This document shows positions 33,957 to 44,719 of a DNA stretch of 64,000 bases, in pieces. Origin of the DNA: Spisula solida. Lineage: Eukaryota > Mollusca > Bivalvia > Venerida > Mactridae. The stretch covers positions 14,613,322-14,677,321 of the forward strand of contig OX365955.1 in the NCBI GenBank assembly GCA_947247005.1, in the 5' to 3' direction. The translations under genes and the position numbers were made by a program. The first letter of the stretch is position 1. Each line of letters begins with the position of its first letter. Below the pieces are notes generated by a model that was not told the origin of the DNA, ran no database searches, and saw nothing but the letters and a program-made list of their open reading frames with translations.

Positions 33957-34300
33957 TTAACAGTATCAGGAATGAGGTTTGATACAAGAGATATGTTTCT
34001 TAAACATGTAAGCCACCTTGGTAGCCCAATAGTCTGTAACTGAAACCTTTGACCTACTGACCTCAAAATCAATAGGTTCATCTATTATAGCTGACCAACT
34101 TCCATGTTAGAGGATGGAGTGTTCTTGTTGGGTTAGGTTATTGAATGGAAACTATTTGGTCTTCTGACTGAGGAACCAACTTGTATAAAGCAATATACCC
34201 CCTCATCAAAGAAATATACCTCCTCATGAAAGATGGTAGGAATAATGAGTCGTACAACTTGTTTCACAATTGATCAAAATAAATTAGTGTATATATCAAT
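33957..34300 (+). mobile_element. SINE-1 tail split by a family B element
   Basis: CAGTATCAGGAATGAGG at 33961 and CAACTTGTTTCACAATTGAT near 34258 are the two parts of the SINE-1 body seen intact at 20597-20856. Between them sits a minus-strand B element, so the B insertion is younger than this SINE copy. Confidence 0.65.
33983..34236 (-). mobile_element. family B hairpin element, copy B4 (minus)
   Basis: On the minus strand it ends with hairpin ATGTTT-AAG-AAACAT and then ATCTCTTGTA, matching copy B3's terminal hairpin. AGGTCAGTAGGTCAAAGG lies at about 34063-34082. The 5' end has duplicated GAGGGGGTATATTG blocks. Confidence 0.75.
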
Positions 34301-34706
34301 AAATCTGAACAACATATACAGAATTGTGTCAGCTACCGACTGAGGAATAAAGTTACAAATGTTGAAGTTCTTTTCCTATTAAGTTAATTTAACATTCTGC
34401 TAATTGAGGTGTATACTGTAAACCACTGTTTGAAACTCCTGGTTAGAGAAAATAATTTCAAAATGCTGTCATATTTATAGAAATAGAATTCTGAGCCAGA
34501 CTCCAAAGAATGTATTTCCAGACAAGTTAAGATGAAATTTCTCTGTATTTTGAAGAGGCTGGAACTTCTGAAATGATTGGATTTAATATTTTCCGTGTAG
34601 ATTTTGACGAGATCGTTCTATGTATCTGTACATGTATTGAGCCTGTACATTTTCAGGACTGGCCCTATAGCCTGATTTCACGATATTGATTGTTTAGAAT
34701 TCTTGT
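34301..34706. other. no feature recognised
   Basis: Unassigned AT-rich sequence. Confidence 0.5.
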
Positions 34707-34920
34707 TACAGTAAGACCTCACTAAAAGACCATCTCAATAATAAGACCATCTCAATAATAAGACCACCTCATTAATAAGACCACCTCAATAAGACCACAT
34801 CAATAAAAAAGACCACCTCAATAATAAGACCACCTCAATAATAAGACCACCTCAATAATAAGACCACCCAGAATTAAGACCATACTATCTTAAAACCTTC
34901 TCAGTAAAGACCACCATCTT
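34707..34920. repeat. 17-bp array grown from a pogo-like end
   Basis: It begins TTACAGTAAGACCTCACTAA, which looks like the end of a Tc1/mariner/pogo-type MITE, and continues as about 11 copies of AATAATAAGACCACCTC. The unit is contained in the subterminal sequence. Confidence 0.85.
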
Positions 34921-34945
34921 GAAATTATTAAACATACTTAAGAGT

Positions 34946-35099
34946 CCAGGGGTGGTATTCAGTATTGATCTTACTTGACTTAAGGATAAGGACAACCAAT
35001 CAGATCACACCGTATTAAACACTTGGTCAGTAACATGCGATATGATTGGTTATCCTTATTATCAAATTAAGTAAGATCAATATTGAATACCGCCCCTGG
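34946..35099. mobile_element. 154-bp MITE with long TIRs
   Basis: CCAGGGGTGGTATTCAGTAT with TTGATCTTACTT at the left is mirrored at the right (ATTGAATACCGCCCCTGG), giving imperfect inverted repeats of about 60 bp that include AAGGATAAGGACAACCAATC. No coding sequence. No clear target duplication. Confidence 0.85.
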
Positions 35100-35139
35100 G
35101 CCAATGTTAAAAAAGCAGATATTTTGTATGAGTCAACTC

Positions 35140-35335
35140 CACAATCCGCTGACAATGTTTCCACATGTGGAGGATATGATCAATGTTTCCACATGTGGAG
35201 GATATGATCAATGTTGCATATGAGCCTAACTCCACAATTAACTACTAACAATGTTTCTTTTCCACATGTGGAGGATAAGTTTTCGATATGTGGAGGACAT
35301 CAATCTCACAAAGGAGCCTAACCTGAGCATCAAAT
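35140..35335. repeat. TCCACATGTGGA repeat cluster
   Basis: Two tandem ~33-bp units (CAATGTTTCCACATGTGGAG plus GATATGATC) and two diverged ones. The 12-base perfect palindrome TCCACATGTGGA also marks SINE-2 copies at 3055, 32400 and 62290, so the cluster may derive from SINE-2 sequence. Confidence 0.75.
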
Positions 35336-35339
35336 GCAT

Positions 35340-35938
35340 CAAACCCAAGTCCACTGTTGGTCATTCTGAGTTATCCCCCCATAATGATATTGGTGAACGG
35401 TTGGACTGTGAACTGCCGTATAACTAGAGCTAGTTTTCCAGCTAGTTTGTAGACTATGATTAGTTTACTCCGATTCACAGGATAATGTTGCTCAAACTGG
35501 AAAGCCAATGTAGACACATAATTTGTAATCAATATATACACCAGGAACGTACATAGGCTGTTCTTGTGATAAGTCAGCACTCGCAAAAAACTAATACGCT
35601 GATATTGTCTAAATATAGGTAGGAGCTATGAATGAGAAATGCCGCAAAATAAATATTGATCCATGACCAGTTTTAAATGATCCGAGGAAAAATCAAAATA
35701 CTGGGAGGCTTTATTGGAACAAAAGGGTCTTTTTTCTCAGGCAAGATATTGAATAATTTAATTGAAATACTTTTTTTTCTGCCGTTTCATCGATGTTTCA
35801 TGGTACTTTATGAACACTTAGTGTTAAGCTGTTGTATTCTGTCAGGGTGTTATATTAATATATTAAGAAATTACTTCATAGTTATGATAAATATTGTACT
35901 AAATATGTAATGCTCTATTTAAAAAAGTGTAATACGTG
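35340..35938. other. no feature recognised
   Basis: Unassigned. The 77-codon plus-strand open frame at 35677 has no recognisable motif. Confidence 0.5.
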
Positions 35939-36028
35939 TGACAATAAGGGCCATGTTAATCTTAGGAATCATGAACTGGGGAGACAATAAGGGCCATGTT
36001 AATCTTAGGAATCATGAACAGGGGAGAG
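35939..36028. repeat. 43-bp direct duplication
   Basis: Two nearly identical copies of a unit containing GACAATAAGGGCCATGTTAA and TCTTAGGAATCATGAAC. Confidence 0.93.
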
Positions 36029-36784
36029 TGATTGAACCCTCTACAGTATAGATACCTGGTCTATTTATACCGTATTCATACCAGTTATATATACCGGTTG
36101 ATCACGTGACTTTCCTTGTTTCAGAGTTAGTTTAACGAGTATGTATATTCTTATACTACACTAGTGTGGTATAACATTCACATGATGTCACTTTATCTCC
36201 TAAATGACGTCATAATGTGCCATAAATGATGTTACTGTATGTTTGGCATTGTTTATGTAGCCGAGTCAGTTTTTTCAACGGAAAGATGTGTGCTTTTGTA
36301 TTATTGGTGTCATATGATAAAAAGAATCTAACACTCGTTGTCAATTGATACAAACTTATATCAAACTCGTTCAGGATATATTATTAAGCTTGACAAACGC
36401 TTACTTAATAAAATTTCCAGAACTCGTTAAATATAAATTTATATCCATTGACAACTCGTCATAGATCCTCTATATATACTTGTAAAGAAATTTCAGGAAT
36501 TGTGTTTGTTTACTTCAATGACAAAATGTTATCAGTTTTCATTTTCTTCTCAAATCTGGAATGCGTTGATATTTGAAAACTTCTTATTTCACTTAGCACC
36601 CTGGTAAAGATATTATTCTTTATGGTATGTGTGTGTATAAGGTGCTTTGGGAGCCCCGGATAGTTATATTCCTTATTGACAACAGCAGCTGCTGCTGTAC
36701 ATGGCAATATCTTTAAAGAAATATAAATTGATCCGGGGGTAACTGTCAAGTGGCTATTACTGGCATGTAATGTGTCCAGTGTGA
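36029..36784. other. no feature recognised
   Basis: Unassigned. The minus-strand open frame at 36510-36878 runs into SINE sequence and is not taken as a gene. Confidence 0.5.
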
Positions 36785-36868
36785 ATTTGTAACCCAGGCT
36801 TTTGGGTTTGATTCCCTCTGGTTGTGTCAGGTCATACCTTTCCATGAAAATTTGTGGATGTTTGGGGA
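36785..36868 (+). mobile_element. SINE-2 head fragment
   Basis: GTAACCCAGGCTTTTGGGTT, a GGGTTTGATTCCCTC B-box-like region, GTCAGGTCATACC and GAAAATTTGTGG follow the SINE-2 order. The 20-bp array begins right after it. Confidence 0.55.
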
Positions 36869-36873
36869 CAGGG

Positions 36874-38188
36874 CTCATATTTGGTTGGTCATATTGGTGG
36901 GCAGCGTGTCATATTAGTAGACATTGAGTCATATTGGTGGGCAGCGTGTCATATTAGTAGACATTGAGTCATATTGGTGGGCAGCATGTCATATTGGTGG
37001 GCAGCGGGTCATATTGGTGGGCAGCATGTCATATTGGTGGGCAGTGGGTCATATTGGTGGGCAGCGTATCATATTGGTGGACAGCATGTCATATTGATGG
37101 GCAGCGTATCATATTGGTGGGCTGCCGGTCATATTGGTTGGCAACGGGTCATATTGGTGGGCAACGGGTCATATTGATGGGCAACGGGTTATATTGATGG
37201 GCAATGGGTGATATTGATGGGCAATGGGTGATATTAATGGGCAATGGGTCATATTGGTTGGCAACTGGCCATATTGATAGGCAACAGGTCATATTGATGG
37301 GCAAAGGGTCATATTGATGGGCAACGGGTCATATTGATGGGCAACGGGTTATATTGATGGGCAACAGGTCATATTGATGGGCTGCTGGTCATATTGGTTG
37401 GCAACGGGTCATATTGATGGGCAACCGGTCATATTGATGGGCAATGGGTTATATTGATGGGCAACAGTCATATTGATGGGCAATGGGTGATATTAATGGG
37501 CAACGGGTCATATTGGTTGGCAATGGGTCATATTGATGGGCAACGGGTCATATTGATGGGCAATGGGTCATATTGATGGGCAACGGGTTATATTGATGGG
37601 CAACAGGTCATATTGATGGGCTGCTGGTCATATTGGTTGGCAACGGGTCATATTGATGGGCAACGGGTCATATTGATGGGCAATGGGTTATATTGATGGG
37701 CAACGGGTCATATTGATGGGCAATGGGTTATATTAATGGGCAACGGGTCATATTGGTTGGCAACGGGCCATATTGATGGGCAACGGGTCATATTGATTGG
37801 CAACGGGTCATATTGATGGGCAACGGGTCATATTGATGCGCAACGGGTTATATTGATGGGCAACAGGTCATATTGATTGGCAACGGGTCATATTGATGGG
37901 CAACGGGTCATATTGATGGGCAACGGGTTATATTGATGGGCAACAGGTCATATTGATGGGCAACGGGTCATATTGATGGGCAACGGGTTATATTGATGGG
38001 CAGCATGTCATACCGGTGGGCAACGGGTTATATTGATGGGCAGCATGTCATATCGGTGGGCAACGTGTCATATTGATGGGCAACGGGTCATATTGATGGG
38101 CAACGGGTCATATTGATGGGCAAAGGGTTATATTGATGGGCAGCATGTCATACCGGTGGGCAGCGGGTCAATTTGATGGACATGGGTC
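36874..38188. repeat. 20-bp minisatellite, ~65 copies
   Basis: Units of GTCATATTGATGGGCAACGG. The left end uses a 40-bp dimer (GGTGGGCAGCGT with AGTAGACATTGA), the middle GGTGGGCAGC forms, and the right mostly GATGGGCAACGG, so variants are graded along the array. Open frames over it are not genes. Confidence 0.97.
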
Positions 38189-38704
38189 TTGTTCCCTAAG
38201 CAGCACAATGAAACAGTGTGTGTGGTATATATAGCTGCAAGGTTTCATCAGACAATGTGTCAACCTGATTTATTAACAATACACAATTTGTATACATTGA
38301 CAATGCTCTCAGTAAAATTACAAAATTTCCTTTATACTGGAAAACACTCAATACATTGTATTAACTATTATAGATAATTCAGCCTGTAAATTTCTCTTTC
38401 TCATTAATATTTAAGTACTGTAGGATACTGCGAGTGTGTGAAATGTTTTTATCTGATATTTAGCTACAATGATTAGAGGCATTGAACACGGAAAATTTAA
38501 CCAGATTCTTCTGGCCATTTGTCATGGAAACCGATGAATCCATGGATCACAGTATACATAGTATTGTCAGTATGGTTATAAGTTATTTATATTGAGTTTT
38601 AGACTTCCACTGCCTCTCCATATATCCACGACAATTGATTTTCGTCTGTAAAGGATGGAAAAAATAAATTACGTACGTAGAAAATTTAATATGGCAGCTC
38701 AGAA
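38189..38704. other. no feature recognised
   Basis: Unassigned unique sequence. Confidence 0.5.
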
Positions 38705-38986
38705 TCAGAAATTTGAATGTCTGACTTTGAGATGAAGTAAATATGTGTATGAATTATTAAAGACTCTTGTTTTAGAGCCTCGACCCGTAAATTGAACATC
38801 TGTTAACTGGGTATTGTTATTATTTTGCAGATTTTCTACACTGAAGTGTGACAATAGTGTACTTGGAAAAACTTGAAGAACAACAATAACAACAACAACG
38901 CCTGGTGACCCCGTTGCCACGACAACACACAACAAAACAACAAGAACTACCATAGATCTGATCTTTTTCGATAATTTACTTGTCAT
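38705..38986 (-). CDS. weak candidate small membrane or secreted protein (93 aa)
   Basis: A 93-codon frame starts with MTSKLSKKIRS, a short basic N-terminus. Hydrophobic stretches rich in V and L follow (about residues 12-25 and 30-42), then a polar part with two NNT/NNS-type glycosylation sequons. That layout fits a signal anchor or signal peptide. Against it, the hydrophobic part is largely encoded by a GTT-repeat-like tract, which gives valine runs by chance, and I see no homologue, strong Kozak context or clear donor site. It lies in non-repetitive sequence. Function unknown. Confidence 0.2.
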   Translation of the reverse strand: MTSKLSKKIRSMVVLVVLLCVVVATGSPGVVVVIVVLQVFPSTLLSHFSVENLQNNNNTQLTDVQFTGRGSKTRVFNNSYTYLLHLKVRHSNF

Positions 38987-39071
38987 TTGCCTCCTTAGAT
39001 GGACGATAAATCGCCCAAATCATGAGATATAAAGGTAAAACCTATGTAATAGTACTATAAATGACCTTTTT

Positions 39072-39931
39072 AGCTCATCTGATTTTAGAAAAAAAGATGA
39101 GTTATTGTCATCACTTGATCGTTGTCGGTGTCGGCGTTGCATGGTTAAGTTTTGTGTCAAGGTAAATTTTTTTCATAAACTGTCAAAGCTATTGCTTTGA
39201 AACTTGCAACACTTGTTCACCATCAATACCTGAGCCTGTAAAGAAAGACCCATAACTCTGATCTGCATTTTGTAAGAATTATTGCCCCTTTTTGGACATA
39301 GAAAATAAAATGCCTTGGTTAAGTTTTGCCTTAAGGTCCACTTTTCTCCTAAACTGTCAGAGTTATTGCTTTGAAACTTTCAACACTTGTTCAACATTAA
39401 TACCTGACCATGTCAAGCAAGAACCATAACTCTGATATGGATTTTGCATGAGTTATTACCCCTTAATGGACTTTGAAAATTTCTTGGTTAAGTTTTGTGT
39501 TTAGGTCCACTTTTCTCATACACTATGTGGGCTATTGCTGTGAAACCTGTTCACAATCAATACCTGACCATGTCAAGCAAGAACCATAACTCTGATCTTC
39601 ATTTTGCGAGAGTTGTTGCCCCTTTTGGGCTCAGAATATTCCTTGGTTAAGTTTTGTGTTTAGGTCCACTTTTCTCATAAACTATGTGGGCTATTGCTTT
39701 GAAACTTTCACCACTTATTCACCATCAATACCTGACCATGTCAAGCATGACCAATAACTCTGATCAGCATTTTGCAAGAGTTATTGCCCATTTTTTTCAC
39801 CATCAATGCCTGACTTTTTTAAGCAAGACTCATAACACTGCCCTACTTTAGGCAAGGGTAATGGGCCTTTTTTACAATGACAATGATCAGAATCTGATGA
39901 GCATCTGCACCCGCAAGGCGGTGCTCTTGTT
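39072..39931 (+). mobile_element. family C hairpin element, 860 bp
   Basis: It follows CCTTTTT and opens with hairpin CTCATCT/AGATGAG (39074-39080, 39095-39101). The middle is four diverged units of about 165 bp, each with GGTTAAGTTTTG, GGTCCACTTTTCTC, GCTATTGCTTTGAAACTT, CACCATCAATACCTGACC and CCATAACTCTGAT. It ends with a seven-pair hairpin GCACCCGC-AAG-GCGGTGC (one bulge) and TCTTGTT. No coding sequence. Confidence 0.85.
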
Positions 39932-40688
39932 ACAAAACAGTAGTGGTAATGGATTGGGATATAATATTCAGCCAAGGCCTCGATCACTCTGGTTGCTGCC
40001 TGTTATGATGCTGCATGTTGGTGCTTAGATATTGTGAAGTGTTTGTTTGTTAAATATAGCGTTGTATATATTTAGAGGACCACCAATCTTGATTTAGAAT
40101 GTATTACATGTATATTAAATGCAGCCCTGGGATAGAGCACCAGGCAGTTAAAGGAACAAGGTATTAAACCATTATTCCACTGTCTGACAGCTCATTAACC
40201 CGACATGTCACCTGATGTCAGAATTGAGCCCATCCATCCCACCCATGGTTCGAACCTTTGACCTTCAACTCTCACGGTCTAAGCTGTAACCACTTGATGA
40301 CTATTATATATTTGTGCAGTCACAGATTTATTTCAGAATTTTCTGTAGAAAACCAGAAATTTAAATTTCCATGACAACAGAATTATGTAGAAGACTTTAT
40401 ATCCAGATTTCGTGTTAACGCATTACATGCTTGAATCCACACAAATTCTATAAAACATTTTGTTTTTATCAACGGATTCTAGCTGATGCTCTCTGAGGAA
40501 TTTCCTAATTTTCTTGATAACTACGTCAGAATGAGCGAGTTCTTACTTGAATCCCTCGTGGACTGCCCTGATTGTCAAACACTTCTTAGATGCAATGTCC
40601 TTTAATGAAGAAGTTATAGATTTCATGATGAAATCATAGCCTCGTATTGTGGTATAATGTACGAGCTATTGTATTGGTATTGTCTTAG
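39932..40688. other. unassigned apart from a tRNA-like head
   Basis: Apart from the tRNA-like match at 40240-40303 nothing was recognised. Confidence 0.45.
40240..40303 (-). mobile_element. tRNA-like SINE head
   Basis: On the minus strand CATCAAGTGGTTACAGCTTA (A-box region) is followed by AAAGGTTCGAACCATGGG (B box). Spacing fits a tRNA-derived SINE. No body was identified. Confidence 0.5.
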
Positions 40689-40767
40689 TTTCACAGTGGT
40701 TTTGATACTAGATACCGTCGCAGGATAAGTTTCACAGTGGTTTTGATACTAGATACCGTCGCAGGAT
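40689..40767. repeat. 41-bp direct duplication
   Basis: Two exact or near-exact copies of TTTCACAGTGGTTTTGATAC with TAGATACCGTCGCAGGATAA; a third partial (ACTGTCACACGATAATCTG) follows. Confidence 0.93.
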
Positions 40768-40854
40768 AATCTGTTGGTTTCTACCTAATACTGTCACACG
40801 ATAATCTGTAGGTTTCTTGCAATGTTAGGCTTTGATGTATAGCAACATACCGCA

Positions 40855-42637
40855 GCATTGTGTACACCTTGTCACATTACTGTATGTACATTGTGTATAC
40901 CTTGCCTCATTACTGTATGTACATTGTGTATACCTTGCCACATTACTGTATGTACATTGTGTACACCTTGCCTCATTACTGTATGTACATTGTGTATACC
41001 TTGCCTCATTACTGTATGTACATTGTGTACACCTTGCCTCATTACTGTATGTACATTGTGTACACCTTGCCTCATTACTGTATGTACATTGTGTACACCT
41101 TGCCACATTACTGTATGTACATTGTGTATACCTTGCCACATTACTGTATGTATACATTGTGTACACCTTGCCACATTACTGTATGTATACATTGTGTACA
41201 CCTTGCCACATTACTGTATGTACATTGTGTACACCTTGTCACATTACTGTATGTACATTGTGTACACCTTGTCACATTACTGTATGTACATTGTGTACAC
41301 CTTGTCACATTACTGTATGTACATTGTGTACACCTTGCCACATTACTGTATGTACATTGTGTACACCTTGCCTCATTACTGTATGTACATTGTGTACACC
41401 TTGCCTCATTACTGTATGTACATTGTGTACACCTTGCCTCATTACTGTATGTACATTGTGTACATCTTGCCTCATTACTGTATGTACATTGTGTACACCT
41501 TGCCTCATTACTGTATGTACATTGTGTACACCTTGCCACATTACTGTATGTACATTGTGTATACCTTGCCACATTACTGTATGTATACATTGTGTACACC
41601 TTGTCACATTACTGTATGTACAGTGTATACACCTTGCCACATTACTGTATTTACATTGTGTACACCTTGTCACATTACTGTATGTACATTGTGTACACCT
41701 TGTCACATTACTGTATGTACATTGTGAACACCTTGCCTCATTACTGTATGTACATTGTGTACACCTTGTCACATTACTGTATGTACATTGTGTACACCTT
41801 GCCACATTACTGTATGTATACATTGTGTACACCTTGCCTCATTACTGTATGTACATTGTGTACACCTTGTCACATTACTGTATGTACATTGTGTACACCT
41901 TGCCACATTACTGTATGTACATTGTGTACACCTTGCCACATTACTGTATGTACATTGTGTACACCTTGCCACATTACTGTATGTACATTGTATACACCTT
42001 GCCACATTACTGTATGTACATTGTATACACCTTGCCACATTACTGTATGTACATTGTGTACACCTTGCCTCATTACTGTATGTACATTGTGTATACCTTG
42101 CCACATTACTGTATGTACATTGTGTATACCTTGTCACATTACTGTATGTACATTGTGTACACCTTGCCACATTACTGTATGTACATTGTGTATACCTTGT
42201 CACATTACTGTATGTACATTGTGTACACCTTGCCACATTACTGTATGTACATTGTGTATACCTTGTCACATTACTGTATGTACATTGTGTACACCTTGCC
42301 TCATTACTGTATGTACATTGTGTATACCTTGTCATATTACTGTATGTACATTGTGTATACCTTGTCACATTACTGTATGTACATTGTGTACACCTTGCCA
42401 CATTACTGTATGTACATTGTGTATACCTTGTCACATTACTGTATGTACATTGTGTACACCTTGCCTCATTACTGTATGTACATTGTGTACACCTTGTCAC
42501 ATTACTGTATGTACATTGTGTACACCTTGCCACATTACTGTATGTACATTGTGTACACCTTGTCACATTACTGTATGTTCATTGTGTATACCTTGCCACA
42601 TTACTGTATGTACATTGTGTACACCTTGCCACATTAC
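40855..42637. repeat. 33-bp minisatellite, ~54 copies
   Basis: Unit: CATTACTGTATGTACATTGT and GTACACCTTGCCA, 33 bp, with CC/TC/CT (GCCACA, GTCACA, GCCTCA) and ACACC/ATACC variants. Four or five units are 35 bp (TGTATACATTG). With a 3n unit and no stop codon, open frames of about 600 codons exist in two plus frames, and long ones on the minus strand. These are not genes. Confidence 0.98.
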
Positions 42638-42900
42638 TAAAGTAAAACTAGTTAATACATATACAGATAGCCCTTGAGAATCAGACAAGAACGTAGGAGG
42701 GGTTGGGAAAACTTACACGATAGAATGTAAACACTACTCGTTTGCTGGACGAAGCGTACTCGAATGATAGCGCCGTGCGTTTTGTGTCGGACCCACCAAT
42801 CGTATTGTCTAAAACCCGTATCCCGGCCCGGACCGGATTGGTACGATTCTATCGTACCAAGACGTTTCACAACATTACTGTATGTACGTTGTGTATGTGC
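42638..42900. other. CpG-rich unique segment with perfect hairpin and an orphan repeat unit
   Basis: Directly after the array comes about 230 bp of unique sequence, CpG-rich between 42720 and 42860. It contains a perfect 10-bp stem, TTGGTACGAT (42838-42847), loop TCT and ATCGTACCAA (42851-42860). A single diverged unit of the 33-bp array follows at 42871-42897 (CATTACTGTATGTACGTTGT). It could be an insertion near the array edge, or the single-copy origin of the array. Confidence 0.6.
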
Positions 42901-43229
42901 CATTAAATTTATGGAAATTACAGGTGTGTCAACAGAGCAAAATTAAAAATCCTGAAAATCGTTGTGGCCGACGATTTTTGCCAAACAAGAGGCCTTCAAC
43001 CCCATTGTTTCCATATTTAACTCAGTTTTTATTGAATAAAATCCTTTAGAGCAGATTAAATTGACCATAACTTTGACCTTTCCTAAGATATTTTCATCAA
43101 ATAACTTTTGTTTGAGTCAGAAATGATAGCCCTTTCAGGATAGATAAATCCAGAATTCAGGATTAATAAGGAATATTGACACCCCTGAAAGTAGAAAAGT
43201 GATAAGATATTCTCCCGTGAAATTATAAT
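42901..43229. other. no feature recognised
   Basis: Unassigned AT-rich sequence. Confidence 0.5.
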
Positions 43230-43352
43230 TTAATACAACCTCTGTAGGTTGTTGCTCTGTAGAGGTTAATCCACTTATGGACATTTTGATTGAAAGTGTT
43301 GTTATTTATAAAGAGGTTGTTACTCTACAGAAGGCTGCTCTGGAGAGGTACT
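43230..43352. mobile_element. decayed ACAACCTCTGTAG-type MITE
   Basis: AATACAACCTCTGTAGGTTG with TCTGTAGAGG at the left and GAGAGGTACTGTACG at the right match the ends and inner motif of the MITE at 49721-49908 in a more decayed form. Confidence 0.5.
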
Positions 43353-43461
43353 GTACGTTCATTCAGTTCCCATAAAAGGGTCATATGGTATACTCATGAC
43401 CTCCATTCCCTAGAATGGTGCTCTCTGTCCTTAAATATCTTTATCCCCTGTGTATACTGAG

Positions 43462-43503
43462 GGCTCATCTCGGCAACATAAGACCCTTTTTGGTCCTCTT
43501 GTT
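43462..43503 (+). mobile_element. isolated 3' terminus of a hairpin element (family H)
   Basis: A four-pair hairpin GACC-CTTTTT-GGTC is followed directly by CTCTTGTT, the same terminal arrangement as families A, B and C. The 5' limit is unknown; GGGTCATATGG at 43378 might belong to it. Confidence 0.5.
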
Positions 43504-43639
43504 ACATAACCATTCCCTCCTCCAAAAAGGTCATAAAAATCAGACAGGGAAGGCAACACTTAACTTAAACAGCCGAACACTGACAACATAAAAACAACAC
43601 AGGCACAAACCCAATACAACTGAAACAGCAATGTTTTTT

Positions 43640-43860
43640 ACATGACTTTATTAGAAAGATGTATTTCTTCAAACAGACTGTTAGAAACATGTATTTATTA
43701 TAAGATAGGTACAAATAATGATTTTGGTGTTAAATGTATGGATATAAAGGGAGGTTGGAGGCCATATCAGCTGCATCTGAGTTACGAACACCGCACACAA
43801 TCATAGGAATCACCTTTCAATCAAGGAAAAATCAGGGAATTATCAGGGCAATTAAACTCC
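43640..43860. mobile_element. CAGGGTGGCCAC-family element, internal copy
   Basis: It matches the copy at 1520-1887 from GACTTTATTA through ATAAGATAGGTA, GAACACCGCA and AATCACCTTTCA to AAAAATCAGGGAATT. The terminal inverted repeats are not preserved. Confidence 0.6.
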
Positions 43861-44719
43861 TGAAAACCTAAAAAAATCACAAAAAGCTAGGCTTATTGAT
43901 CCGGTACTTTTGGATGTAATTTGCTACATTATATATTGGGTGTGTGTTTTTTGTCTTGTTGTTATGACTATATATTATATCTGTGAGATCAGGTTGCTGT
44001 AGTCAGGTGAAAGGTTACTGTTTATGTTGTATTAATGAGTTGCTTTAAATGATTTATCGTTGTTGTTGCCTATAATCTTATAATTAATAATTATTTCCAA
44101 TTCCTGGTATTTGTTTTTCCTAAGGATTTGAACAAAAATTTCTTAATTTCGTTACTTAGACAAGGCTTCTGCGTCCATGTTTTAAGAAAAAAGATAATAG
44201 AAAATCAGATACTGGAAGGCAGCACTCAACTTAACCACAATTACACGGCACACTGACCAACACATAACTTTAAGACTGAAATTCTGACTTAAAATTTGCA
44301 AAATTTAAATTGTTTAGGTTTGCTTTTCTTATGTATCTAAGTCAGTGTAACTCATGTACAAATGTACAAAGATACTAACATTAACCAGAAAGGGAAGGCA
44401 TCACCCTACACCAACAGCCTGCTGACACCCTACACCGACAGCCTGCCGCCTCAGTCAGTCATGTAGAACTTGTGATTTTCAGCATTTCTGTTTTCTGTCT
44501 GTGGTTGAGATGTCTCCTTAACTTGTGTATCTGTAACAGCTGTTTGATCATAATATATTCTTGTCTACAATATTTTCTGAAGTTCAAGATTTTTTTGTAA
44601 AGGTGCATCAGTTGTGAGGAAGTGATTGTTTTCATATGTTCTATACATATACATTCTTCCTAGATGAAATGAATTATGTCTCAAGGTTTCTGCGAATATT
44701 CAAAATGTTGTTGTTTTGT
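43861..44719. other. no feature recognised
   Basis: Unassigned. A short partial duplication (ACACCCTACACC, CAGCCTGC) occurs near 44402-44448. Confidence 0.5.

Noticed and set aside
36510..36878. 122-codon minus-strand frame
   Set aside because: It runs through the SINE-2 head fragment and shows no domain.
36874..38188. CRISPR or regulatory operator array
   Set aside because: A continuous 20-bp tandem repeat without unique spacers.
40832..42677. Open frames of about 600 codons on the plus strand and up to 265 on the minus strand
   Set aside because: They lie exactly on a 33-bp repeat. The unit is a multiple of three without stops, so several frames stay open at once; no unique flanking coding sequence or start context supports a protein.
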